DNA of 64,000 nt from an uncultured Granulosicoccaceae bacterium (GTDB lineage Bacteria > Pseudomonadota > Gammaproteobacteria > Granulosicoccales > Granulosicoccaceae), in assembly GCA_937922675.1 (NCBI GenBank), contig CALAJN010000017.1, forward strand, positions 1 through 64,000, in the 5' to 3' direction. The notes beneath the pieces were generated by a model. The model had not been told where the DNA came from. It did no database searches and saw only the letters and a list, made by a program, of their open reading frames with translations. The position numbers were made by a program, and so were the translations under genes. Below are positions 35,810-45,097 of this stretch, in pieces. How positions within the stretch are numbered: the stretch's first letter is position 1; every line of letters begins with the position of its first letter.

Positions 35810-36184
35810 CTAGTTGGCGTTGAGCTCGCTCAAGGTATTGGTCATCCGTACGCCTGAGAACCTGGAGTAGCGAGCGCGCACAAATCGGGCACGTTCGCGG
35901 GCTTTGAGTTGCCCATTGACCCGAGCATACAGATGCCGGGGAAACTGGTCGGCGACGTCTCGTCGATAGGCTGAGCAGCCGGTGCCAAACCCTCGCGAGG
36001 TCTGTTGCCCGGTCGCTCTGCGCGATACACAACGATCCCAACGCTCCATGGCAGCCAGCAGCTGGGGATCCAGTGTGTCAGTCGCCTTGATCTGGCTGGA
36101 GCCACAGCCGGACAGCAGTAGTACCGCGGCGATGATGCCGGTACTGACAGTTACGATCCGATGTGAACATACCCTGCGCGCCAT
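35810..36184 (-). CDS. Small lipoprotein of unknown function
   Basis: 124 aa with a hydrophobic leader and a lipobox, VLLLSGCGSS (Cys near residue 27). The mature part is mostly basic and helical (LDPQLLAAMERWDRC, GQLKARERARFVRARYS). No known domain. A GGAAAG ribosome site precedes the ATG. It lies in an otherwise minus-strand run between the MFS gene and the FKBP gene. Confidence 0.65.
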   Translation of the reverse strand: MARRVCSHRIVTVSTGIIAAVLLLSGCGSSQIKATDTLDPQLLAAMERWDRCVSRRATGQQTSRGFGTGCSAYRRDVADQFPRHLYARVNGQLKARERARFVRARYSRFSGVRMTNTLSELNAN

Positions 36185-36289
36185 GAGCTTTCCGAAGACG
36201 TTGTTACGCTTCGGAAATCATCGGCATGGCGCACATTTACTGAGCTGCAGTTCTTGCGTGGCGTGCACCGGGTCCGACCCACGTGGGGA

Positions 36290-37474
36290 TTATTCGATTT
36301 GGGTCACGCGGCCTCTGGCACTCAGCCAGAAAACTGCCAAGGCCGTCACAATGAGTAGCGGGATGACGCCAAGATTCACGGCCTTCCAACCAAACAGGTA
36401 GTGCAGAGTGCCGGCACCGAGCGCTGTGACCGCCACGGTGCTGAACACCATCAGGTCATTGAGTGCTTGCGTAGGTGCCCGCTCCTCTGGCTCGTAGCAG
36501 CTCGTCAACAGCGAGGTCCCGCCGACAAACAGAAAGTTCCAGCTCACACCCAACGCAATCAGGGATGCCACGAAATGGACAAGGCTGGTGCCAGCGAGGT
36601 TAATGCCCACTGTCAAGATGCCAAGGGCAACACCTGTGGTCAGTACGTAGACGATGCCAAAGCGCTCGATCAACCGCCCTGTGACAAACGACGGAGCAAA
36701 CATCGCAACCACATGCCACTGGATTACCAGCGCGGTCGCACCGAGATCAAAATGGTGGGCGTGCATGGCAAGGGGAGTCGAGGTCATGATCAGGTTCATG
36801 GTGCCGTAGCCGAGCATCTGACAGGTCACTGCGATGATGAACAGTGGTTGTCGAGCTATGTCTGCAAGTGTTCTCCGGGTGTTCACGACGTTGCGCTCGG
36901 CAGGCACGGGCAGGTCCGTCAGGACGATGGTTGCCATTGATGCAAGGTACACGAGCATCAGGGCGGCAAATGGGCCCGCCATACTCCGTGCTGCGAACAA
37001 GCCACTGCTCCAATTGGCAAGATTGGGACCGATGAAGGCTGCTAGAACGCCGCCCGCCATGACCATTGAAATGGCGCGAGGGCGCACTGCGACCTCAACC
37101 ACTTCGGCAGCGGTGAAGCGGTAGTAATTGCCAAAGGCAGCAACGATACCGAAGCAGACGGTTGCCATGCAATACAGCTCGAATCGTTGGAGAAAAATAG
37201 CAGCAAGGGCCAGCGCGCTACCGGAAATCCCGATGACGCCTGCCAACAAGAAGCCTGGCTTGCGGCCAAAGCGTCCCATCAATAAGGAGGCTGGCACTGT
37301 GCTGCACATGATTGACAAGAACTGCAAGCCCAGAGGCAATGTCGCCAAACGCTTGTCCGTCGCAAGGTCAAAACCAATCAAGGCCGATACCGTGATCAGC
37401 AGGGAGTTGCCCACAAACAACCAACCGTTGGCGAGCGACAACAGCCATACCGTTCGCGGTAGACCCTGAGCCAT
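36290..37474 (-). CDS. MFS transporter
   Basis: 394 aa with about 12 hydrophobic segments. It carries an MFS loop motif after helix 2 (LLMGRFGRKPGFLLAG) and a weaker equivalent in the second half (VTGRLIERFGIVYVLTTG). The start is the ATG at 37474 (a GTG precedes it). It lies 18 nt after ylqF on the same strand and may be co-transcribed. The substrate cannot be told. Confidence 0.85.
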   Translation of the reverse strand: MAQGLPRTVWLLSLANGWLFVGNSLLITVSALIGFDLATDKRLATLPLGLQFLSIMCSTVPASLLMGRFGRKPGFLLAGVIGISGSALALAAIFLQRFELYCMATVCFGIVAAFGNYYRFTAAEVVEVAVRPRAISMVMAGGVLAAFIGPNLANWSSGLFAARSMAGPFAALMLVYLASMATIVLTDLPVPAERNVVNTRRTLADIARQPLFIIAVTCQMLGYGTMNLIMTSTPLAMHAHHFDLGATALVIQWHVVAMFAPSFVTGRLIERFGIVYVLTTGVALGILTVGINLAGTSLVHFVASLIALGVSWNFLFVGGTSLLTSCYEPEERAPTQALNDLMVFSTVAVTALGAGTLHYLFGWKAVNLGVIPLLIVTALAVFWLSARGRVTQIE

Positions 37475-37492
37475 CACTGAGTCAAACCCGGG

Positions 37493-38449
37493 CTATGACG
37501 ATGACTTGCGGCGCGCCGATTTTTTCTTGCGCGCCTCCTTGCTGGCCTCTTTCTGTGCACGTAACTGGATAATGCCGATAGCCTCCTCTTCTGCCATCTG
37601 AGGTGTTTCAAGAGTGATGCGTCCAAGCCTTCCTGAGCGAAAGTCATCCAGCACCAGTCGAGCTGCCCGATCAAAATCTACAAGTCCGCCCCCGCCGAGA
37701 CAGCCACGTCTATGTCCGATTTCCTCAAGCACTGCGACAGGCTCATGCTCTGGCAAGCCGTCACCGTAGCGTTGTTCAAGTAGAGATCGATAGCGCGGTA
37801 GTAGCTCCTCAATCAAGGCGACGCCCACATCGTCGCTCTCGATTGCGGTATCGCGTATCGCGCCGCTAGCCGCCAGCCGGTAGCCGGAACGCGGGTTCTC
37901 GACATTAGGCCAGAGTACACCCGGGGTATCGCGTAGCCGCCAGCGCTCGCCGACGTTGCCGGGCAGGGCAATACTCTGCTGGCGCTTGGTGACTGCCGGC
38001 TCATTGCCGGTGCGCGCAATAGTGCGCCCGGCGAGGCGATTGATCAGTGTGGACTTGCCGACATTGGGGATGCCGACAATCATCGCGGTGCGCGGCCCCG
38101 GGCGATTTGTGGGCGCGGGGCCTGTCAGAGCATCCAGTGTGCGCGGCAGGCCAGTCGATGCATTCTCCAGAGTCAGATTCAGCGCGATCGCCTCCTGTAC
38201 AAGCCCATCGCCTGATCCGTGGTTCAATGCGTCGAGCCAGCTGGCAGTGAGTTCGGGGTCAGCCAGGTCAATTCGTGTCAGTACCACAAGGCGAGGACGT
38301 TCGTCGCCGAGTTCTGCCAACACCGGGTTTGCGCTGGACCACGGCAGTCTCGCATCGCGCACCTCGATCAGCGCATGTACTTCGCGCAGCGCCGCACGCA
38401 TTTCGCGCCCGGCCTTGTGCATGTGCCCGGGGTACCACTGTATGGCCAT
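37493..38449 (-). CDS. ylqF: Ribosome biogenesis GTPase YlqF/RbgA
   Basis: 318 aa. The GTPase motifs are circularly permuted as in the YlqF group: G4 TRIDLAD (about 57-63) comes before the G1 P-loop GIPNVGKSTLINRLAG (about 143-158), followed by G3 DTPG. The N-terminal WYPGHMHKAGREMR and EVRDARLPWSSANP are diagnostic. It assists late 50S assembly. Its start overlaps the cvfB stop (TGATG). A basic Lys/Arg tail (EARKKKSARRKSSS) is present. Confidence 0.93.
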   Translation of the reverse strand: MAIQWYPGHMHKAGREMRAALREVHALIEVRDARLPWSSANPVLAELGDERPRLVVLTRIDLADPELTASWLDALNHGSGDGLVQEAIALNLTLENASTGLPRTLDALTGPAPTNRPGPRTAMIVGIPNVGKSTLINRLAGRTIARTGNEPAVTKRQQSIALPGNVGERWRLRDTPGVLWPNVENPRSGYRLAASGAIRDTAIESDDVGVALIEELLPRYRSLLEQRYGDGLPEHEPVAVLEEIGHRRGCLGGGGLVDFDRAARLVLDDFRSGRLGRITLETPQMAEEEAIGIIQLRAQKEASKEARKKKSARRKSSS

Positions 38450-39315
38450 CAGTTGCGTCCGGTGAAGTCGATTTCGCCGACCGAGTCGTCATCGTTCACC
38501 AGCACAACACGGCCGGGCTCAAGCAGGATGCGGCGTTGTTTGTAGAGACTGGACAGCGCTCGCTTGAAGTTCTTCTTGCTGACCTGAAACTCGGCCTGGA
38601 TGTCCTCAGGGGAGCTCTTGTCGGTCAGTGCGCCGACGCCACCATTGGCCTGCAGCCATTCGAGTACGCGCTCGGACAACGAGTCCTTGAGCTCACGTGC
38701 CGGAGGCTGCAGTGCAAGATCGAGTCGACCATCTTCACGCACGCGCTTGATCCAGCCTGGCAGGCGCATACCCGGCCTTACCGTCTGAAACACATCGCTC
38801 GAGAACAGTAGACCCACTGCACGATTGTCGGCCACCGCCTTGTAGCCAAGATCGGTGCGTTGATATATCAACAGGTCCACCTGCTGCCAGGGCTTGAAAC
38901 CGGGTGGAGTTTCATCCAGATGGTGATCCAGGCGACTCGTCGCGGCCAGCCGCCCGGTGTTGTCCAGGTACACCAGCACCGACTCTGTTTGCCCGATCTC
39001 AAGCGGGCGGCGTTGCTCGGCGAAGGGCAGCAACAGATGCTTGTCCAGGCCCCAGTCCAAAAAGACTCCACCAGTCCCGCTGGCAACTACCTTGAGTGCT
39101 GCGCAACCGCCACGCTGTACCAACGGGAGATCCAGGCTTGCTTGTGGGTTACCTGCCGAATCGGTGTAGACAAACGCATCAACGGTTTCGCCCACTGCGG
39201 GCGTACTGCTGTTCTTGTCCGTGAGCGGCGCACTGTTGCCGTCAGTATCTGCAAGCCAGGCGACACCGGCTTCAACCCGTTCGCATCGCAGTCTTTGTAT
39301 GTATCCCTTTCTCAT
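38449..39315 (-). CDS. cvfB: S1-type RNA-binding protein CvfB-like
   Basis: 288 aa, starting at the ATG at 39315. The family is a chain of S1-like OB folds with a C-terminal winged helix. Here GGVFLDWGLDKHLLLPFAEQ (S1-like), KAVADNRAVGLLFSSDVFQ, LPGWIKRVREDGRLDLALQP (third OB) and the final FQVSKKNFKRALSSLYKQRR winged helix are seen. Homologues (YitL/CvfB) bind RNA and affect virulence factor expression. The gene is coupled to ylqF. It is divergent from dusC with a 72-bp gap. Confidence 0.9.
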   Translation of the reverse strand: MRKGYIQRLRCERVEAGVAWLADTDGNSAPLTDKNSSTPAVGETVDAFVYTDSAGNPQASLDLPLVQRGGCAALKVVASGTGGVFLDWGLDKHLLLPFAEQRRPLEIGQTESVLVYLDNTGRLAATSRLDHHLDETPPGFKPWQQVDLLIYQRTDLGYKAVADNRAVGLLFSSDVFQTVRPGMRLPGWIKRVREDGRLDLALQPPARELKDSLSERVLEWLQANGGVGALTDKSSPEDIQAEFQVSKKNFKRALSSLYKQRRILLEPGRVVLVNDDDSVGEIDFTGRN

Positions 39316-39387
39316 CTGGCGAGAAGTGTACTGCGCTTCGGTGACTTTCCCCGCCTTCAGTGCGGCGCAAACCGCTACTCTCAACGC

Positions 39388-40479
39388 ATGGCCTGCATTG
39401 CAACAGCTTCCAACGCGACATCCCTACGCACCACTGGCCCTGCCACGGGTATTGTCCTCGCGCCGATGGAGGGCGTCATTGACGCCGGTATGCGTGCTCT
39501 TCTGTGTGCCGGTGGGGACTACCAGCGTTGCGTCACCGAGTTTGTACGCGTCACTGATCTGGAGCTGCCAGCGCATGTCTTTCGGCGCTTTTGCCCCGAG
39601 CTTGCCACAGACGGCCGCACCGCCGATGGCACGCCGGTTTTCGTGCAGTTGCTAGGCAGTAACCCGCAGGCGCTCGCGACCAATGCGCGACGCGCGGCCG
39701 AGCTTGGAGCGCCCGGGATCGATCTGAATTTTGGTTGCCCTGCCAAGACGGTGAATCGTCGGCAGGGCGGGTCAGTACTGTTGCGTGATCCGCAAGGGCT
39801 GACACCGATCATCGCTGCAGTGCGTGATGCAACGCCGGCAGATATTCCGGTGACAGTCAAGATCCGGCTTGGCTATGACTCGGCGGATGAGCTTGACGAC
39901 ATTGCCCGAGCGGTTCGGCGTGCCGGCGCTGACGAGCTTGCGATCCATGCGCGCACCAAGTTTGATGGCTATCGCCCGCCCGCGCATTGGCCACTCGTGG
40001 CAAGCGTTGCGGACAAGAGCACACGTATCAACGGCGAGATCTGGAGCGTTCCTGATGCTCGCCATGCGCTCGCCCGCAGCGGTTGCCAGGCGCTAATGCT
40101 CGGGCGTGGTGCTTTGGCAGCACCTGATCTGGCCTCTCGTATCGCCCGGGATTCAGACGCGCCGCCGGCGCCCTGGCAGTCTGTTGTCGATCTTGTGGAG
40201 CAGCGTTTCGTGGACGGTGACTGTCATTCGCCACGACACACTGGCAACCGTACCAAGCAGTGGCTCGCCTATTTGAAACGCCACTACCCGGGGGCCCAGG
40301 ATCTGTTCTCACTGATTCGACCACTGCATGACAAAGCAGCGATCAGACAGGCGTTTGCCGCGCACCGTGGCCAGTGGAGAGAGGCGCAGTCAAGCGTCTC
40401 GCGGTCTCTGGAAAGCGAGCTACCGGTTCAGCCTGCATTGCCACCCTTGCCAGCCTTGGAGGCAACCACACAGCCGTAG
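39388..40479 (+). CDS. dusC: tRNA-dihydrouridine(16) synthase DusC
   Basis: 363 aa from the ATG at 39388. The longer frame to 38860 lies antisense to cvfB and is rejected. DusC signatures: VLAPMEGVIDAGMRALL, CVTEFVRVTDLELPAHVF and the FMN/catalytic segment IDLNFGCPAKTVNRRQGGSV with catalytic Cys. The KIRLGYDSAD and HARTKFDGYRPPAHW stretches follow. It reduces U16 in tRNA with FMN and NADPH. Its last 52 bp overlap the 3' end of the convergent DUF6279-type gene. Confidence 0.93.
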   Translation: MACIATASNATSLRTTGPATGIVLAPMEGVIDAGMRALLCAGGDYQRCVTEFVRVTDLELPAHVFRRFCPELATDGRTADGTPVFVQLLGSNPQALATNARRAAELGAPGIDLNFGCPAKTVNRRQGGSVLLRDPQGLTPIIAAVRDATPADIPVTVKIRLGYDSADELDDIARAVRRAGADELAIHARTKFDGYRPPAHWPLVASVADKSTRINGEIWSVPDARHALARSGCQALMLGRGALAAPDLASRIARDSDAPPAPWQSVVDLVEQRFVDGDCHSPRHTGNRTKQWLAYLKRHYPGAQDLFSLIRPLHDKAAIRQAFAAHRGQWREAQSSVSRSLESELPVQPALPPLPALEATTQP

Positions 40480-41447
40480 TCGGGATCGTCCGCTGGCAAC
40501 CAGTCGGGCGTATTGCGAGAGACCCCCTCAAGAGAGGCCGCCAGCTTGTTGAGCCAACGCGTGGCGTCGCGCCGCTGTTTTTTGCTGAGCGTCTTCTCAA
40601 ACTTGATGGCAAAGTCGCGCCACAGGTTTCTGTTGCGAGACCAGCCGTGTGGGTAGTTGTCCTCCATCAGACCAAAACGCGCCGCCAGATGCGCATTCAT
40701 GCGTTCAGCGTAGTCATCCACTTCGGGCTGTCGGGCTATGGCAAACAAAGCCGCAGTCCATTCACCTGACACGACCCGCATCTGTTTGCTCAGGCTGGTT
40801 TGCCTTGTCAGCGTGTCCTTGTAGAGCGCCAATTGCTCATCGGTTAAATCCAGGCCTAATCGGCCGGCCCAGGTGCCAAGCCTCTCGACGCGATGCGCGA
40901 TGCGCTCTTTGCGGGTGCGGGATCCAAAGCGCTCGGCATTCTCTGCGCGCTCTTTTTTCCATCTGGCCTCGGCCTGATCGATCTGAGCTGCGCTCAGCGT
41001 ACGGGCTACGGGTACCGAATACGGGGCCGGGTCACACTGTCGGATGGACTCCAGGTGCCCTCGGACTGCCTGTATCCAGCGGTCAAAATCCTCGGGTGCC
41101 GTCTGGGCTTCCAAGGCAATGCTGGCAGTCATGTCGCGGAGGGTTTGTGCGTAGAGCGGCAGTTGCGTGCGCCGATGCCAGGTGTGGAAGGTGCCTATCA
41201 GGGCTCTGAGTTCAGCCCGTTGAGCCGCGGTGGGGTTGAGCCACTCGTTGGCCGCCTCCAGAATCTTGTTGTCCAGTCGGTCGTAAAAATAGCCGACCAC
41301 GAACTTGCTGTTGGTGCAGGCGTGCAGGGTCAAGCAGGTTATGACGATCAGCGAGAGCCTGGTCCAGAAGGGTCGCCGGGCAGCCGTATACTGGCCTTTG
41401 GCACCGAGACCTTGGTCTCTGCGATAACCGGCGACAGTACGTATCAT
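40428..41447 (-). CDS. DUF6279-family lipoprotein
   Basis: 339 aa. Lipobox LHACTN gives a lipidated Cys about residue 44; the leader is longer than usual because of a basic N-terminal stretch. The mature protein is helical, with FVVGYFYDRLDNKILEAANE, a typical DUF6279 opening, and long charged helices (ARWKKERAENAERFG, RKERIAHRVERLGTWAGRLG). Function unknown. Divergent from the SlyD-like gene with a 43-bp gap, and convergent with and overlapping dusC. Confidence 0.8.
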   Translation of the reverse strand: MIRTVAGYRRDQGLGAKGQYTAARRPFWTRLSLIVITCLTLHACTNSKFVVGYFYDRLDNKILEAANEWLNPTAAQRAELRALIGTFHTWHRRTQLPLYAQTLRDMTASIALEAQTAPEDFDRWIQAVRGHLESIRQCDPAPYSVPVARTLSAAQIDQAEARWKKERAENAERFGSRTRKERIAHRVERLGTWAGRLGLDLTDEQLALYKDTLTRQTSLSKQMRVVSGEWTAALFAIARQPEVDDYAERMNAHLAARFGLMEDNYPHGWSRNRNLWRDFAIKFEKTLSKKQRRDATRWLNKLAASLEGVSRNTPDWLPADDPDYGCVVASKAGKGGNAG

Positions 41448-41490
41448 GGCGACAGTACCTGCGAGAAGCGTTGTGAGAGGCTGGAAATCA

Positions 41491-42030
41491 ATGTCCGACG
41501 GAAATGTCCCAGAGGGTGAGGTGCCTGCCCGCGAAGGTACGCCCTCTGCCGGGCCCGGAACCGTTGTTGGGTTTTTCTACGACCTGTATGACGGATCGGG
41601 TGAAAAAATCGAATCGCGGCGCGATGGTCCGCCTGTGCTGATGTTGTTTGGTGAACCTTCAATTCTTGCAGCCTTGCAGGACGCTTTTCGTGGCAAGCAC
41701 GCTGGCGAAGATTTCTCGATAACGATACCCCATGGGCAGGCCTACGGGAGACGCTACCCTGATCGCAGTCAGCGTATCTCCAGAAAACAATTTGAGGGTG
41801 GCAAGACCCGAAGGTTCCGTCTGGGTGAGGTGATCAACTTTCGTGAGCAGAATCGCCGCAAGTCAGCCACGGTTACCAAAGTAGGCAAGTTTCATATCGA
41901 CGTGGACATGAATCACCCGCTGGCAGGCATTGACCTGACCTTTGACGTCACAGTGGAACAGGTCAGGCCGGCCACTGCAGATGAAATGGCACACGGGCAT
42001 GCTCATGGTCCGGGCGGGCATCAACATTGA
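41491..42030 (+). CDS. FKBP-type peptidyl-prolyl isomerase, SlyD-like
   Basis: 179 aa from the ATG at 41491 (GGCTGGAAATCA upstream). An opening VGFFYDLYDGSGEKIESRRD, an insert-in-flap domain region (HAGEDFSITIPHGQAYGRRY) and DMNHPLAGIDLTFDVTVEQV are typical of SlyD proteins. The C-terminus is His-rich (HGHAHGPGGHQH), the metal-binding tail. Roles in the family are prolyl isomerisation, chaperoning and nickel handling. It lies 22 nt before the esterase gene. Confidence 0.9.
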   Translation: MSDGNVPEGEVPAREGTPSAGPGTVVGFFYDLYDGSGEKIESRRDGPPVLMLFGEPSILAALQDAFRGKHAGEDFSITIPHGQAYGRRYPDRSQRISRKQFEGGKTRRFRLGEVINFREQNRRKSATVTKVGKFHIDVDMNHPLAGIDLTFDVTVEQVRPATADEMAHGHAHGPGGHQH

Positions 42031-42052
42031 GCGCTTGAGGGAGACAGACAGT

Positions 42053-43648
42053 ATGCGGACGTGGTTGACTACAGGGTTTCTGGGCGCGTTCGGGCTGCCA
42101 ATGCTCGCCGCAGCCCAGCCCCCGGATATCGAGGACATCTTTCGCACCGCTCTCGCCTGTCGCCTGGCGGAGCCGGCTCTGGCTGATATGCCGGTATCGA
42201 GTGTGTACCAACTCACGGCTCAGGACTGCGAGTTGGTCGCACCCGATGAAGACGGTGAAGGTCTTGACGAGAATCGTCTTTACACCGACGCCAGTTGCCG
42301 CATTGCATTGCCCTTCGAGAGCACCCCCCTGTCCAGCTGGTGCGACACCTTGCTCGACAGCACCGACCTTGGTGAGGGCGCAGGACTGTCCACGGATCCA
42401 GCGCGGGAAGACTGGACCTTGTCACCTGGATCTCGCCTGGATCTTGGTGCACGCCCTCTTGATGACGTAACACAACCCTGGCTCCAGCGCTTCGTATATC
42501 GTGAAGTCGATACCGACGCTGGCCGATGTCGCCTCGAGATGCGTGTCTACGCACCACGTCCTATTGTGGATGGGGTTCCTGTCGCCATTGATGACGGGCT
42601 GCCGCAGTCCAACGGCCGAGCATTGATCGCCTGGCATGGTGGTAGCTGGAGTAATCGGGGCTTTGGCTTTTTCGGGCTTGAGCTCACTGTGCCGCATTTC
42701 ACGCAACGTGGGTTTACCGTCTTCGCGCCCTTCTACCGATTGCTCGGTGATGCCGAGGGGAGTGCTGCCTGCAATCAGGCTGACTTTGAGACCGGTGTTG
42801 TAGCTGATGCGCAGGCAGCCTTTGATTGGGTCGTGGATAACGCCTCGCGCTACGGTGTTACCGACAAGCCTGTGTTGTTCGGGCAATCCGCGGGTGGCCA
42901 CCTGGCGGCGCGCATCGCGGCAGACAGACCGGATGATGTTGCCTCTGCCGTCTTGTTCTATGCGCCGGTAGATTTCAACGACTTTGTGGAGCGTGCGCAA
43001 ACGGGCGCGTACACCGACGAGCAGGGCCTGGACATCATTCAGCGTGTGGTCGATACACCCTTGGCGCAAGTGAATCTGTCGGCGTCACCGATCCCCGAGA
43101 ACAGCCTGCCCAATCGGGTGGCACAAGACGGGATAGAGTTGCCGCCGATGTTCATGTTGCACGGTGATGCCGATGTGTTGGTGGAATCACGCCAGTCAGT
43201 GCGCCTGTGTGAGGCCATCGACGGCGCTCAGCTCACGCCCAGCGATGTCGAAGTTCCCGTGATCGACTCGATACGTGAAGTCAGTGTCTGCGGTGAACGT
43301 TCCAGTGTGCATCGTGTACGACAAGCCCAGCACGCACTGGACGTCTGCATAGCAGCCACCTTCATCGCTACGGATCTGTGCCTGTCTGGTAGCGAGATCA
43401 GCCGGCGGGCTGTAGCTGACTCGATAGGGTCTGCCGCGGCCTTTGCATCAGGTACGGTAGCCTCAGGTGAAGGTGGTCTGCTTACCGATGATGAGCCGCC
43501 CGGCAACGAAGGGCCCGGGGGAGGGCCGGACCAGGGACCCGACAATAGTTCCAGTGGCAGCTCTGGTGCAGGTGGCCTCGGGATCTACCTTGTGCTGTTG
43601 CTGGCAAGTGCTGCCGGCCGAGTCGCCCGTCGCGCGAAGGCGGGCTGA
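42053..43648 (+). CDS. Secreted alpha/beta-hydrolase (HSL/esterase type) with GlyGly-CTERM-like tail
   Basis: 531 aa from the ATG at 42053 with GAGGGAGA upstream. Signal peptide to about residue 21 (MLAAAQPP). The oxyanion-hole HGG is at 195-197 (IAWHGGSWS) and the nucleophile Ser279 lies in GQSAGGHLA. The acid is in MLHGDADVLV and the likely His in RQAQHALDV. The catalytic set fits HSL-type carboxylesterases. The end is a GGPDQGPDNSSSGSSGAGG linker, a hydrophobic helix and a basic cap (RVARRAKAG), the layout of GlyGly-CTERM proteins processed by rhombosortase. Substrate unknown. Confidence 0.8.
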   Translation: MRTWLTTGFLGAFGLPMLAAAQPPDIEDIFRTALACRLAEPALADMPVSSVYQLTAQDCELVAPDEDGEGLDENRLYTDASCRIALPFESTPLSSWCDTLLDSTDLGEGAGLSTDPAREDWTLSPGSRLDLGARPLDDVTQPWLQRFVYREVDTDAGRCRLEMRVYAPRPIVDGVPVAIDDGLPQSNGRALIAWHGGSWSNRGFGFFGLELTVPHFTQRGFTVFAPFYRLLGDAEGSAACNQADFETGVVADAQAAFDWVVDNASRYGVTDKPVLFGQSAGGHLAARIAADRPDDVASAVLFYAPVDFNDFVERAQTGAYTDEQGLDIIQRVVDTPLAQVNLSASPIPENSLPNRVAQDGIELPPMFMLHGDADVLVESRQSVRLCEAIDGAQLTPSDVEVPVIDSIREVSVCGERSSVHRVRQAQHALDVCIAATFIATDLCLSGSEISRRAVADSIGSAAAFASGTVASGEGGLLTDDEPPGNEGPGGGPDQGPDNSSSGSSGAGGLGIYLVLLLASAAGRVARRAKAG

Positions 43649-43649
43649 G

Positions 43650-44273
43650 TCACCCCACCGACGCCAGACGGTTAAGCTCCTCGAGTGATGTGACCAGGTG
43701 GTCTGTCAAATCAGGCCACTGTTCACCACCATCCACGTTGACATGAACGGTCGCGCAACCGGCTCGGACACCGGCATCAAGGTCAAATCGATAGTCGCCG
43801 ACCATGACCGCCGTCTGCGCTGTGGCGCTCCACCGCGTCAATAACAACTGAATGCCATCGGGTTCAGGTTTGGCAGTGGCGCAGTCGCGACTCACAACAG
43901 TATCGTTATCAAAGAAACCTGCCAGGCCACAGGCCTGCAATGTAGCGTGGGCTATGTCTTTGCCGTTACGAGTGACTATCCCAAGTTTGGCACCACGTTG
44001 CTCAAGCTCGGCCAGCAGGAGTCTGGCGCCTGGCTGCTCGCGTGCCTGATAGGCCATCTCAAGCTCCATGGCGTCCAGTTCACGGCGTTTTTGCAAGGCC
44101 TCTTCAACGGGTAACGTGTCCAGAGCTTCAAGGATTGGCACGCCTGCCGGAAGTTCAAGAGCTGATCGCATGGCATCAAAATCATGCATGGCAAGCGTCA
44201 GTGTGCCGTCCATGTCAAACAGCCAGTGATGACGTGTAGAGAGGTTTGGTGTTGCCGAGCTTGTAGAAGTCAT
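43650..44273 (-). CDS. HAD-superfamily phosphatase (phosphoglycolate phosphatase-like)
   Basis: 207 aa from the ATG at 44273; the in-frame TTG at 44297 is less likely. HAD motifs: I in FDMDGTLT (nucleophile Asp), II in GIVTRNG, III Lys in CATAKPEPDG and IV in VMVGDYRFDLDAG. A helical cap lies between I and II. It dephosphorylates a small phosphorylated metabolite; a gph-like function or nucleotide phosphatase is possible. Its end lies 1 nt from the convergent esterase gene. Confidence 0.88.
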   Translation of the reverse strand: MTSTSSATPNLSTRHHWLFDMDGTLTLAMHDFDAMRSALELPAGVPILEALDTLPVEEALQKRRELDAMELEMAYQAREQPGARLLLAELEQRGAKLGIVTRNGKDIAHATLQACGLAGFFDNDTVVSRDCATAKPEPDGIQLLLTRWSATAQTAVMVGDYRFDLDAGVRAGCATVHVNVDGGEQWPDLTDHLVTSLEELNRLASVG

Positions 44274-44339
44274 TGACGGGTATGTCGGTAGAATCAAGTT
44301 GTCTTGTGGTAGCCGGATTTACGTTCTCCGGTTGACGCC

Positions 44340-44942
44340 CTACCAACCTCCGACGGTAAGCCAACGATCTATCTGCTCCAATCTGTCGCTTCCCCAGAAC
44401 AGTTCACCGTCAATTTCAATGGTCGGCGATCCAAATACGCCCAGTTCGATCGCCGCTTCAATGTCTTGTCGCAAGCGAGTCTTAATCGTGGTGTCTCCGA
44501 TCGCCTGTTCCACTTGCGAGGTATCAAATCCGACTTCCCCGGCAATGGCCACAACGGTCCGCGCTTCATTGATGGGCCGGGTATCCACGTAAAATCCACG
44601 GTACAGGGCATGTACCAGGGCAGCTGTTTTTTCAGCACTGTCAGGATCTGTGCGCTCTTTCGCCCATAGCGTCGCGCGGGCCGCGGCAACAGTAGCTATT
44701 GGAAATGTTTCAGGTTGCACATAGTCGAGTTTGTATTCACGCGCCGAGCGATTGAAATCATGCAGGGCATAGGCACCTTTGACCGGGTATTCGGTGAGCG
44801 GAGCTGCGCCTGTGACCTTGAAGATTGCGCCGAGTAGCATCGGGCACCAGTGCACCTGCCTGCCATGACGCGTGGCAATCTCTTCGATACGCTCACTGGC
44901 AACGTAGCCGTATGGTGATGAATAGTCGAAATAGAAGTTCAT
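44340..44942 (-). CDS. DsbA-family 2-hydroxychromene-2-carboxylate isomerase-like protein
   Basis: 200 aa from the ATG at 44942 (GGGAGCGAAGG upstream). It opens with YFDYSSPYGYVASERIEE and WCPMLLGAIFKVTGAAPL, and ends with LGVFGSPTIEIDGELFWGSDRLE. Thioredoxin-fold of the HCCA isomerase/kappa-GST subgroup, glutathione-dependent, with Ser in the SSPYGY active-site position instead of a CxxC. Acts on an aromatic degradation intermediate or a glutathione conjugate. No naphthalene genes adjoin it. Confidence 0.88.
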   Translation of the reverse strand: MNFYFDYSSPYGYVASERIEEIATRHGRQVHWCPMLLGAIFKVTGAAPLTEYPVKGAYALHDFNRSAREYKLDYVQPETFPIATVAAARATLWAKERTDPDSAEKTAALVHALYRGFYVDTRPINEARTVVAIAGEVGFDTSQVEQAIGDTTIKTRLRQDIEAAIELGVFGSPTIEIDGELFWGSDRLEQIDRWLTVGGW

Positions 44943-45097
44943 GCTTGAAACCTTCGCTCCCGGAATGGGCTTGATGATACGCGCCTGCAAACCCAGGGCG
45001 TATTCGACGTGCATGCGGCCCGCCCCGGTCGTGCTCCAATCGGATGACACTGGTAATCTGGGAGCGCATACGCAATGAGAACATCAGGCGAGCCACG

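Noticed and set aside
38860..39387. N-terminal extension of dusC by 176 codons
   Set aside because: It is antisense to cvfB, has no DusC homology and would add length never seen in the family.
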